51,904 nucleotides of DNA from positions 1 through 51,904 of the forward strand of contig CBDBDZ010000009.1 in NCBI GenBank assembly GCA_965204215.1. The letters run 5' to 3'. The notes under the pieces were generated by a model. That model worked only from the letters and a program-made list of their open reading frames with translations. It was not told the origin of the DNA and made no database searches. Of this stretch, positions 43,791 through 51,849 are shown in pieces. Numbering within the stretch: position 1 is the first letter of the stretch; every line of letters begins with the position of its first letter. A program made the translations under genes and the position numbers. This stretch comes from CBDBDZ01 sp965204215. GTDB taxonomy: Bacteria; Pseudomonadota; Gammaproteobacteria; Pseudomonadales; GM7GCV1.

Positions 43791-44024
43791 TTAAACGGAA
43801 GTAATCACCAGCCGCCCATCTTCGATACAAACATCAACGTTAGAATCAACAGTAAAGCCAGCATCAGCAAGCCACTTACCTTTAAGTGAAATCTCAGCGA
43901 TGGTGGATTGTTGTTTTAATGGTTGACGACCTTGGTAGTCATACCAACCGCGTTTTACCTTTAGCCGCCGATGTTGTTTAGTTGTGGAATCGTCACGCAG
44001 TGACGTAGTATTAGCTTTAGTCAT
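43791..44024 (-). CDS. SymE-like protein, cassette 7
   Basis: 77 residues, almost identical to the cassette 6 copy, with KQQSTIAEISLKGKWL in place of the RQQ version. Intact SymE core. It starts 104 nt from the cassette 7 toxin. Confidence 0.84.
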   Translation of the reverse strand: MTKANTTSLRDDSTTKQHRRLKVKRGWYDYQGRQPLKQQSTIAEISLKGKWLADAGFTVDSNVDVCIEDGRLVITSV

Positions 44025-44128
44025 AGCAACTTCTTGTGTAGACTGCTGTGATTAGCTGAGCTCTGACACCTCGAAACTATAAACACCCTGCTAATGACAA
44101 GACACGATGAAATAGTGATAATGATGCT

Positions 44129-44977
44129 ATGAAAACGATGAGACATGTTCAGACTTGGCTACTGATAACACTGTTAACGCTATCGGCCAATGGCGATGTC
44201 TGGGGCAAACGACTAGAGACTAACTGGAATGGCAATGAGGTAAGGGAGAGTCAAACCCAAGGCAACCAACGCGGCTACACAGACCATGAACACCTAGATA
44301 GCATTGGTCTAATACACATGAACGGGCGAGTTTACGAAGCCGCTGAAGTTGCACGTGGTATCGCCACAGGCGAAATAACAGGTCAAGAAGCGGTAACGGG
44401 CGCAGTGATAACAGCAGGCCTCAACCTAGTAGGAGGCGCGGCCTTTAAAACCGTGAATAAAGTAACTCCTCCAGTAGTTAAAGAACAAATAAAAGATGTT
44501 GTTGATAAAGCACTGAGAAAAAACACGGATGCTCAGCACAACCTGAGTGATAAACCTACAAGGACTGCGGATGCGCCAGACGGACGGGGTGGAAATAATA
44601 ATGTAAATGGTGATGCTGTAAAGAGTGCAGAAGCAGCTGCTGATGTAGCATTAGCAGCTGGCAGGCAGTCTGGATCTGCAGCAGAGCTAGTTGTAAGTGA
44701 TAAAGTCTTCACTGGAATTAGCAGGGAAGTAGTGCCTGAAAATAATTTCTTGACAGGCATTCTTGCTGGAACTCCTAAAGCAGCTAGAAATAAATTTGGT
44801 TTTGCTTGCGCCGAAATAGTTTGTATAAATAAAGCTCTTAATGCTGGCGTTGACCCAACCGGAGGAACACTTCGAACAGTTAATATTGGTATTTCTGGTG
44901 AAGGCCATAAAACCTCAAAGAAACTATGTTCTGCCTGTACAGACGTTGCAGAGTTTTTCGATATAAAGGGGAACTAA
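44129..44977 (+). CDS. orphan RHS-type toxin lacking the core, cassette 7 (deaminase-like tip)
   Basis: 282 residues. It has the same 61-codon core deletion and the same alternative pre-toxin region (GLNLVGGAAFKTVNK) as cassette 2. The junction is AVKS at 163-166, a decayed ATKG, and the linker is 6 residues shorter, without the G7 tract. The tip has C227-A-E229 in FACAEIVCINKAL, GG at 245-246 and C267-x-x-C270 in KKLCSACTDVAEFF: the zinc and proton-shuttle pattern of YwqJ-like polymorphic toxin deaminases, which deaminate cytosine or adenine in nucleic acid. The immunity gene starts 1 nt after the stop. Confidence 0.86.
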   Translation: MKTMRHVQTWLLITLLTLSANGDVWGKRLETNWNGNEVRESQTQGNQRGYTDHEHLDSIGLIHMNGRVYEAAEVARGIATGEITGQEAVTGAVITAGLNLVGGAAFKTVNKVTPPVVKEQIKDVVDKALRKNTDAQHNLSDKPTRTADAPDGRGGNNNVNGDAVKSAEAAADVALAAGRQSGSAAELVVSDKVFTGISREVVPENNFLTGILAGTPKAARNKFGFACAEIVCINKALNAGVDPTGGTLRTVNIGISGEGHKTSKKLCSACTDVAEFFDIKGN

Positions 44978-44978
44978 T

Positions 44979-45389
44979 ATGAATATTGGACAAATAAAGT
45001 GGCCTAGCGATTTAAAAACTGCGAACCTTTTGTATCTTGAGTTTCTATTAAAATTGATAAGAAGTTTAAGTATAGAGTTTGACGATCACAAACCAAGCCC
45101 AGTTGCGGTTGCTATTAATTACATGAAAGGTGCTATTAGTGAAGATGAATATTTATCTGCAGCTGATTTTTGGTGGAAGCTTTTAGAAAGCACTGGTGGC
45201 GATAATAACCCTCATAACAAAAACGCAATAAAAATACGTATATGTATATTTGTGTTGTCTGCTAATCTTAAAAGTACGGAGGGTATTGAGGAACATTTAT
45301 CATGGTTTTTTGAGTTGATAGAAGAGCTTGGTATCGACTTAACAGAACCGATAACTTTAATGAGAGATTTTTTTGAATTTAATATTTAA
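44979..45389 (+). CDS. putative immunity protein, cassette 7
   Basis: 136 residues, helical and acidic (NLLYLEFLLKLIRSLSIEF; DEYLSAADFWWKLLES). No named family recognised. It follows the deaminase-like toxin by one base and is the expected antidote. Confidence 0.77.
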   Translation: MNIGQIKWPSDLKTANLLYLEFLLKLIRSLSIEFDDHKPSPVAVAINYMKGAISEDEYLSAADFWWKLLESTGGDNNPHNKNAIKIRICIFVLSANLKSTEGIEEHLSWFFELIEELGIDLTEPITLMRDFFEFNI

Positions 45390-45602
45390 TCGTGTCTTTC
45401 ATCTGATTTTCGTACTCTTTTTAGCTTCATTTGTAGCTATAGTTATGACGCGAGCACATATTTTCTAAACTAAGAAAGCATTACCGCTAATAATGGCCTG
45501 TAAACAACTCCCGTATCCCTGCGTTCGTTATACAACGAACGCAACTCAGCAAGCTGAGCCACGTTTGTCATCATAAATAGCCCAAGCTGATAAACTTACC
45601 CT
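45390..45602. other. region between cassette 7 and the terminal fragment, with inverted repeats
   Basis: Contains the perfect inverted repeat GCGTTCGTT-ATAC-AACGAACGC (45521-45542), followed by CTCAGC-AA-GCTGAG (45545-45558). A 33-codon minus-strand frame starts with ATG at 45571 and reads TNVAQLAELRSLYNER; it spans the repeats and may be the remnant of a gene taking the place of symE. The usual 104-nt leader is absent here. Confidence 0.4.
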
Positions 45603-45947
45603 ATGAACATGATGAAGCACATCCAGACTTGGTTATTGATAACGTTGTTAGTGTTATCCGCCACTGATCTTGTGAATGCAAAATTCATACAAGGTTATCC
45701 ACTTTTATCTGACGCACAAGGACGGCTGTCTCAATACATTGAGCCGAATGATATTAGAACCAATGTGAGTTATAAAGTCTACGACGGGTGTTTTGCCTAC
45801 AGCACACACGAGCGTTGGTATCAACAACGTATCCGTGATGGCGAATCAGAAACTCGCACCTACTATGACGGACTTGATCGCGAAGTTGGCACACGCACCA
45901 GAGGGTACACGCTATCAATATTAAGGTGGGTTGGGCTATTGACCTAA
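45603..45947 (+). pseudogene. terminal fragment: signal peptide plus YD-repeat-like remnant
   Basis: 114 residues. The signal peptide (HIQTWLLITLLVLSATDLVN) belongs to the same family as the cassettes. What follows (RLSQYIEPNDIRTNVSYKVY, then TRTYYDGLDREVGTRT) looks like an RHS/YD repeat, typically Y-D-x-x-G-R. The end (RGYTLSILRWVGLLT) seems to be random read-through, with no toxin or immunity gene. It may be a relic of a longer RHS gene from which the array arose. Confidence 0.65.
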
Positions 45948-46106
45948 TATCAAAACTGAAAATTATTAGTAAGCAGATTTTTTAGAGCCTGCTATTCAGA
46001 ATATACAAAACAATGAATCAGAATAACGGGATTACGCTTTACTTTCGTCTGTTGTTATCTAGATCGCTATAATTAGTTAACCACTATAATTATTTTCTTA
46101 AAACGA

Positions 46107-46718
46107 TTACAACGCCTTACACAAATCAGTAATTGCTGCCCAGTCGGCTTTTTTTACTAGCTCTTTGGGGGCTAACCAACTGCCGCCTACGCACATGACG
46201 TTGTCTAGGGCTAGGAAGTCTTGGTAGTTGTTGAAGTTGATGCCGCCTGTGGGGCAGAAGCGGATGGTGTTAAACGGTGCGGCGTAGGCTTTGAGTGCGG
46301 CGATGCCGCCTACTATGTCGGCGGGAAATAGTTTACATTCGCTTAGACCGTGTTCGATGGCGGTCATAATATCGGCTGGATTGGCAACCCCTGGTAGATA
46401 CGCCATGTTGTGTTGTTTGGCTATGTCAATCAAGGTTTCATTGATGCCCGGACTGACCACGCCATCGACTTGGGCGTTGATTACGGCGTGCATTTGCTCG
46501 GCGTTATTCACGGTGCCAGCCAGTACCGTCATGGCGGGAAATTCGTCTTTGACCAGTTTGATTGCGTCTAAGCCATAGGCGTTGCGCAGGGTTATTTCGA
46601 TAATACTAACGCCACCATCAAGCAAGGCTTGGGATAGCCCTCTGGCTTGTTGTGGCTTGTCTATGACGACCACGGGGATGACTTTTTGTGTGGCTATTAT
46701 TTGGCTGATATTTTTCAT
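46107..46718 (-). CDS. eda: KDPG/KHG aldolase
   Basis: 203 residues. Class I aldolase splitting 2-keto-3-deoxy-6-phosphogluconate into pyruvate and glyceraldehyde-3-phosphate. VIPVVVIDKPQQA, SIIEITLRNAYGLDAI (catalytic Glu), VLAGTVNN, DGVVSPGIN (usually FxVSPG), CKLFPADIVGG with the Schiff-base Lys, and FCPTGGIN are all present. Last gene of the operon, 17 nt after edd. Confidence 0.96.
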   Translation of the reverse strand: MKNISQIIATQKVIPVVVIDKPQQARGLSQALLDGGVSIIEITLRNAYGLDAIKLVKDEFPAMTVLAGTVNNAEQMHAVINAQVDGVVSPGINETLIDIAKQHNMAYLPGVANPADIMTAIEHGLSECKLFPADIVGGIAALKAYAAPFNTIRFCPTGGINFNNYQDFLALDNVMCVGGSWLAPKELVKKADWAAITDLCKAL

Positions 46719-46735
46719 GTTTGTTAATCGTTGAA

Positions 46736-48541
46736 TTAATCTAAAATACTTGATGCGCCGTGACTGGACGCGCCGACATTGGCGCGCATTTTGGCAAACA
46801 GTCCGCGCCCCAAGGTGTCTGCTCGAGACGGTTGTCTGGCAGGTGTTCGTTGGCGTAGTTGTTGCTCGCTGAGCGCGACTGATAGCTCGCCGTTGTGGGT
46901 GTCGATGGTGAGCATATCACCGTCTTGCAGATAGGCGAGCAGACCGCCGTGTTTGGCTTCGGGGGTGAGGTGAATGGCGGATAATACCTTGCCTGACGCA
47001 CCTGACATGCGCCCGTCGGTGACCAGCGCGACTTGGTAGCCTTTGTCTTGCAACACGCCTAGATAGGGTGTGAGCTTGTGCAATTCGGGCATACCATTGG
47101 CGGCTGGGCCTTGAAAACGCATCACGCTGATATGGTCGCAATTTAACTCGCCTGCGTCAAACGCGGCTTTTAGTTGGTCTTGCTCGGCAAAGATTTTACA
47201 CGGTGCGCTAATGCTTTGATGCTCGCTTGCGAGCGCAGAAGTTTTTACCACTGCGGTACCTAAATCACCCGTGACCATGCGCATACCGCCTTCGCTGGCA
47301 AAGGGTTCTTGCACAGTGGCAAGCACATCGCTATCCGCGCTACGATTAACCGCGCTGCCCCAGCTGAGTTTTTTATTGCTGTCTAATTGTGGCTTAGTTT
47401 GATACGCCTCTAAGCCTTTGCCCATCACCGTAACAACGTCTTCATTGAGCAGGTCAATACTGCGTAGTTGGTTGACCACATAAGCCAAACCACCTGCGCG
47501 TTCAAACTGGTTCACATCCGCTTGGCCGTTCGGATAGACTCGAGCAATGAGTGGCGTGATGCGCGAAATATCGTCCATGTCTTGCCAATTAATCACGATG
47601 CCTGCCGCCGCCGCCATCGAGATAAGATGTAGCGTCAGGTTAGTTGAGCCGCCTGTTGCCATCATCATCACCATCGCATTGACTACGGATTTTTCAGTCA
47701 CCACTTCTGCCATGGGGGTGTAGGCGGAGCCTTTGCTGCTTTGATTGAGTAAGCGCGCCACCGATTCTTGCGTCAGGGCGGTGCGCAATTCGGTGTTGGG
47801 ATTGATAAAAGACGTGCCTGCCAGTTGCAGCCCCAGTGCTTCTAATAAACATTGGTTGGTATTGGCGGTGCCGTAAAAAGTGCAGGTGCCTGCGCTGTGA
47901 TAAGACGCGGATTCAGATTCCAACAAGGTTGCTTTATCAATCTCACCTGCGGCAAATTTTTGTCGTGCGGCGGCTTTGTCTTTATTGGATATACCCGATG
48001 GCATTGGCCCTGCGGGTACAAACATCACCGGCAAATGCCCAAACTGCAGCGCCCCAATCACCAAGCCCGGTACGATTTTATCGCACACGCCCAAACACAT
48101 CACGCCATCATACACATCATGCGACAACGATACCGCCGTTGCCATGGCAATCACATCGCGGCTGAACAAGCTCAATTCCATGCCGGGTTGACCTTGGGTT
48201 ACGCCATCGCACATGGCTGGCACACCACCTGCCACTTGCGCAGTTGCGCCGTGGCTGCGAGCGGTTAATTTAATCAAATTAGGGTATTGAGCAAACGGTT
48301 GATGAGCCGACAACATGTCGTTGTAGGCGGTGATGATGCCGATATTCGCGCCTTGACCTGCGGGAATGGCTTTTTTATCGGCGGCTGATTCTGCTGCCAC
48401 TACGTGCGCCCAATTGCTGCACGACAAACGGTCGGTGGCTGGCGGCGCGTTACGCATATCGTCAACCCCTTGTAAATAGTCGGCACGTGTGGCTTGGCTG
48501 CGGGCAATAATGGTATCAGTGATGTGTTTGATGGTGGTCAT
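46736..48541 (-). CDS. edd: phosphogluconate dehydratase
   Basis: 601 residues (family 600-608). [4Fe-4S] dehydratase of the IlvD/Edd family making KDPG from 6-phosphogluconate. AYNDMLSAHQPFAQYP, GGVPAMCDGVTQGQPGMELS (Cys ligand), CLGVCDKIVPG, SAGTCTFYGTANTNQ (Cys ligand), ATGGSTNLTLHL and LVTDGRMSGASGKV are the signatures. Starts 26 nt after pgl. Confidence 0.97.
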   Translation of the reverse strand: MTTIKHITDTIIARSQATRADYLQGVDDMRNAPPATDRLSCSNWAHVVAAESAADKKAIPAGQGANIGIITAYNDMLSAHQPFAQYPNLIKLTARSHGATAQVAGGVPAMCDGVTQGQPGMELSLFSRDVIAMATAVSLSHDVYDGVMCLGVCDKIVPGLVIGALQFGHLPVMFVPAGPMPSGISNKDKAAARQKFAAGEIDKATLLESESASYHSAGTCTFYGTANTNQCLLEALGLQLAGTSFINPNTELRTALTQESVARLLNQSSKGSAYTPMAEVVTEKSVVNAMVMMMATGGSTNLTLHLISMAAAAGIVINWQDMDDISRITPLIARVYPNGQADVNQFERAGGLAYVVNQLRSIDLLNEDVVTVMGKGLEAYQTKPQLDSNKKLSWGSAVNRSADSDVLATVQEPFASEGGMRMVTGDLGTAVVKTSALASEHQSISAPCKIFAEQDQLKAAFDAGELNCDHISVMRFQGPAANGMPELHKLTPYLGVLQDKGYQVALVTDGRMSGASGKVLSAIHLTPEAKHGGLLAYLQDGDMLTIDTHNGELSVALSEQQLRQRTPARQPSRADTLGRGLFAKMRANVGASSHGASSILD

Positions 48542-48567
48542 TAGTAATCTCGTTCGCTGGACGACGG

Positions 48568-49305
48568 TTAGTCTGCATAATAAACGTGCAGTGGACTGGT
48601 GTTTTGAAAAATAATGGAGCGGATTGGCATGGCGCTGGCATCATCATCGCGCAATGCCTGTTGATAGACCTCGCGCTTGTCAGCACCCGTGAAATGCAAA
48701 GCTAGAAAGCCTGAATTTAACAGCATTGGCAAGCTCCAAGTGACTCGCGCTACTTGACTGCTTGGCGAGTGGCAAGTGAGTAAAAAATCGCCCGTGTTAG
48801 CATCGACCAATTCTTTAATATTCGACGCATCAGGAAAAAAAGACGCGGTATGCGCATCACCACCCATGCCCAATATCGCCACATCAAAGTGCGCTGGCTG
48901 GGCATATGAGGAGTGCGTGGCGCGGGTGTAATCGCCTAATACCGAGACCAATGATTGCTCAGCACTCATGGCCGCCGCACTGATATTAAACAGCGGTACA
49001 AACTGAGGTGCGGGGGCTAGCTTTGTCAACAAAGTATCCATTAAAAAAGCGGCGTTGGATAAAGGATGTCCAATCGGTACCCAGCGTTCATCCACCAAGG
49101 TAACAACAACGTTTGCCCAATCAATGTCTTTTTGAGCCAGCGCTTGAAATAATGGCTTGGGCGTTGAACCGCCAGAAAAAGCGATAATCGCACTACCGCG
49201 CTCGGCGATGGCGACGTGCAATTGCTCGGCGATTTTATCCGCCAGCTTATTCGCGAGTTGTGTGCGGTCGGTGGCGCTATGCCATTGGGTATCAGAAGTA
49301 TTCAT
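48568..49305 (-). CDS. pgl: 6-phosphogluconolactonase
   Basis: 245 residues from the ATG at 49305; a TTG 12 nt upstream is possible. DevB/Pgl type: AIIAFSGGSTPKPLFQAL, VTLVDERWVPIGHPLSN, ILGMGGDAHTASFFPDA, and the C-terminal ALHFTGADKREVYQQAL. It hydrolyses 6-phosphogluconolactone from Zwf. It lies between zwf and edd, so the operon follows the order of the pathway. Confidence 0.94.
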   Translation of the reverse strand: MNTSDTQWHSATDRTQLANKLADKIAEQLHVAIAERGSAIIAFSGGSTPKPLFQALAQKDIDWANVVVTLVDERWVPIGHPLSNAAFLMDTLLTKLAPAPQFVPLFNISAAAMSAEQSLVSVLGDYTRATHSSYAQPAHFDVAILGMGGDAHTASFFPDASNIKELVDANTGDFLLTCHSPSSQVARVTWSLPMLLNSGFLALHFTGADKREVYQQALRDDDASAMPIRSIIFQNTSPLHVYYAD

Positions 49306-49326
49306 GGGTCGATTCAATTGATGCGG

Positions 49327-50796
49327 TTATTTGCGTAATGAAAACTCTTTCCACTTGCGCCCGTCACGCAAAATCAATGCCAAAGCATCTTCAGGCCCAG
49401 ATGAGCCTGCTTTGTAGGGCAAGGCTTTTTGTTTAACCGCTTTCCAGCCCTCGATAATGCCGTCTACCCAACGCCAAGCGCCGCGTAATTCATCGGAACG
49501 CATAAACAAAGTTTGATCGCCTCGGGTCACATCCAACAACAAACGCTCGTAGGCGCTCGGTGAGCGGTGTTCTTCAAAAGCCTCTTCAAACGACAGGTTT
49601 AAGCCAACATTTTGAATACTAAATCGCTCGCTCAAGCCGGGCACTTTGTTCATCATGTGCATTTCCACTCCCTCGTTGGGTTGCAGGCGAATCACCAATG
49701 AGTTGCTGTGAATTTCGTTCGGATCAATATCAATAAATTTAAACACCACGGGCTTAAACTGAATCACAATTTCTGAATACCGCTCTGGCATTCGCTTGCC
49801 GGTGCGTAGATAAAACGGCACGCCTTGCCAGCGGTTATTTTCAATATGGGTTTTGATAGCAACAAACGTCTCGGTATCGGAACGACTGCCTTTGGCATCT
49901 TTTTCTTGCATATACGCATTGACTAATTGTTGCTCAATCGAGCCGTCTACGTATTGCCCACGCACCGTAGTAGCTTGCACATTCGATGCGTCAATGGTCT
50001 GTAGACAGCGGATGATTTTCAGTTTTTCATCGCGAATATCATCGGCTTGATTTCGCGCAGGAAACTCCATCGCCACCAAACACACCAACTGTAATAAATG
50101 ATTTTGCACCATGTCGCGCAACGCACCAGATTCATTGTAGTAACCCCAACGCCCTGCGACACCAACACTTTCAGCCACGGTAATTTGCACATGGTCTATG
50201 TAATTACGATTCCAAATAGGCTCTAAGAAAATATTAGCGAAGCGCAATGCCAATAGATTTTGCACGGTTTCTTTGCCAAGATAGTGGTCGATGCGATAAA
50301 TTTGTCGCTCATCAAAATTCTTGAATAAGGTGTCGTTGATTTCAGCAAAAGATTGCAGTGAGCTACCCAATGGTTTTTCCACCACTAAGCGAGTGTTGTC
50401 GGTAACAATGCCAGCTTCGCCCATTGCTTCACAAATCGGCGCGAAAATAAAGGGCGGCGTGGAGAGAAAAAACACCGCTTCGCCAGCAACAAACTCAGCG
50501 TGTAGCTTTTTCAAATCAGCGGCATTGGTGGCATCGCCAGTAAATTGCTGTACTCTAGTCACAAAGCTCGCCCAGCTGTCATCATCGACTGACTCAACGT
50601 AATCACTGTCTTGTGTCCATTGACGCATTGCCTCAAGAAACGCTGTTGCTGAAAAGTTTCCTCGACCAAAGCCGAACACTTTGGTATCGTCTGCCAATAA
50701 ATTTTCACGGTGTAGGCTGTACAACGCAGGATAGAGTTTGCGAAACGCAAGATCACCTTCACCACCAACAATCACAATATTACACGTTCTTAACAT
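49327..50796 (-). CDS. zwf: glucose-6-phosphate 1-dehydrogenase
   Basis: 489 residues from the ATG at 50796, chosen because GGAG lies 6 nt upstream; a TTG 18 nt earlier is unlikely (E. coli Zwf is 491). GGEGDLAFRKLYPALY is the NADP loop, with E replacing the more usual S or T; RIDHYLGKETVQNL is the substrate signature with the catalytic site. It oxidises glucose-6-phosphate and supplies NADPH. First gene of the Entner-Doudoroff operon and divergent from glk. Confidence 0.97.
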   Translation of the reverse strand: MLRTCNIVIVGGEGDLAFRKLYPALYSLHRENLLADDTKVFGFGRGNFSATAFLEAMRQWTQDSDYVESVDDDSWASFVTRVQQFTGDATNAADLKKLHAEFVAGEAVFFLSTPPFIFAPICEAMGEAGIVTDNTRLVVEKPLGSSLQSFAEINDTLFKNFDERQIYRIDHYLGKETVQNLLALRFANIFLEPIWNRNYIDHVQITVAESVGVAGRWGYYNESGALRDMVQNHLLQLVCLVAMEFPARNQADDIRDEKLKIIRCLQTIDASNVQATTVRGQYVDGSIEQQLVNAYMQEKDAKGSRSDTETFVAIKTHIENNRWQGVPFYLRTGKRMPERYSEIVIQFKPVVFKFIDIDPNEIHSNSLVIRLQPNEGVEMHMMNKVPGLSERFSIQNVGLNLSFEEAFEEHRSPSAYERLLLDVTRGDQTLFMRSDELRGAWRWVDGIIEGWKAVKQKALPYKAGSSGPEDALALILRDGRKWKEFSLRK

Positions 50797-50871
50797 TTTC
50801 TTCTCCGTAACCAAGCAGTGCTTTGTTACTTGTTAAATTTAATTAAATAATAAACCCATTAGTATAGATTA

Positions 50872-51849
50872 ATGCTTGATACACCCATACTGATTGCTGA
50901 TATTGGCGGCACTAATGCCCGCTTTGCTATCAGCACCCACACGCAACCTTATTATGCCCACGCCCACACATTTTTGTGTGCGGACTTTGCCGATGCTTAT
51001 GCGGCAATTAGAGCCTATTTAGAGCAGCTTAACATCACTCAATTAGGCGGACTGTGTTTCGCAATTGCTGGCCCTATTATTGATGATCAAGTGCAATTGA
51101 CCAACAACCATTGGACGTTAGATCGGCGCGTGTTACAACAAAAATTTGCTATTGAGCAAGTTTACCTACTCAATGATTTTACCGCCATTGCGCACAGTTT
51201 GGCGACTCTGCGCGATGAAGATTTACTCGCCGTTGGCGGTGCTTGGGCAACACCCAATAACCACGATAATTTAACCTTAGGCGTATTAGGTCCAGGCAGC
51301 GGTTTAGGCATTGCTGGGCTAATCAAACAAGGCGCATACACACACCCACTGACCACCGAAGGCGGGCATGTTAGCTTTGCTCCAGTTAATACTCTGCAAG
51401 CGCAAATACTGACCATATTGCAACAACAATTTGAGCATGTCTGTGCTGAGCATTTACTCTCTGGCCCCGGTTTAATTAATCTTTACCAAGCCTTATGCAA
51501 GCTAAACAACACCCCACATAAACCACTCAACGCCACCGAGATTGCGCAAGCTGGCAGTAACGCTAATGACCCCATCTGCCAACAAGTAATGGCGATGTTC
51601 TTTGAAATTCTTGGGCAAGTGGCTGGTGATTTAGCCCTCACACTTGGCGCATTTCAAGGTATTTTTATCGGCGGTGGTATCACTCCGCGTTATGCCGAAC
51701 AGATTACCAGCAGTGCGTTTCGGCGTGGTTTTGAAAGCAAAGGTCGGCAACAAGCACTGATGATGCAAATCCCCACTTGGCTAATCACACGCGACAACCC
51801 TGGGTTGGTCGGTTGCAGTGCGTTTATTAACGCCCACCTAGCAAGATAG
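50872..51849 (+). CDS. glk: glucokinase
   Basis: 325 residues (E. coli 321). ROK-unrelated Glk type: ILIADIGGTNARFAIS (phosphate loop), CFAIAGPIID, NHWTLDRRVL, LLNDFTAIAHSL (catalytic Asp), VLGPGSGLGIAGL, TEGGHVSFAP and ERICAEH-like HVCAEHLLSGPGLINLY. It phosphorylates glucose and feeds Zwf. The 75-nt AT-rich gap to zwf holds both promoters; I see no convincing HexR palindrome in it. Confidence 0.96.
   Translation: MLDTPILIADIGGTNARFAISTHTQPYYAHAHTFLCADFADAYAAIRAYLEQLNITQLGGLCFAIAGPIIDDQVQLTNNHWTLDRRVLQQKFAIEQVYLLNDFTAIAHSLATLRDEDLLAVGGAWATPNNHDNLTLGVLGPGSGLGIAGLIKQGAYTHPLTTEGGHVSFAPVNTLQAQILTILQQQFEHVCAEHLLSGPGLINLYQALCKLNNTPHKPLNATEIAQAGSNANDPICQQVMAMFFEILGQVAGDLALTLGAFQGIFIGGGITPRYAEQITSSAFRRGFESKGRQQALMMQIPTWLITRDNPGLVGCSAFINAHLAR

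Larger units (their letters stand above)
33325..45947 (+). repeat. tandem array of orphan RHS-tip toxin/immunity cassettes
   Basis: Six near-identical 5' segments start at 33359, 34989, 36878, 40690, 42380 and 44129, each preceded by the motif GACACGATGAAATAG and a conserved leader. They share signal peptide, RHS terminal core and pre-toxin region, then diverge completely at an ATKG-coding junction (34040, 35493, 37565, 41377, 43067, 44615). Two further toxins, at 38220 and 39449, carry the same junction (38484, 39650) behind different N-termini. From the second copy on, homology extends back through a minus-strand symE-like gene. Copies are similar enough for homologous recombination, so gains, losses and swaps are expected. 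Confidence 0.9.

Noticed and set aside
45470..45569. Minus-strand 33-codon frame near the end of the array as a symE copy
   Set aside because: Its translation (TNVAQLAELRSLYNER) has none of the SymE core motifs; kept only as a possible remnant in the description of that region.
33325..45947. Insertion sequences or transposases as the cause of the array
   Set aside because: No transposase ORF, terminal inverted repeats or target duplications were seen; repeated coding segments and ATKG junctions explain the repetition better.
50797..50871. HexR operator between zwf and glk
   Set aside because: The gap is AT-rich and contains TTAAATTTAATTAA, but not the TGTAAT-N-ATTACA pattern expected for HexR; regulation by HexR is not shown.
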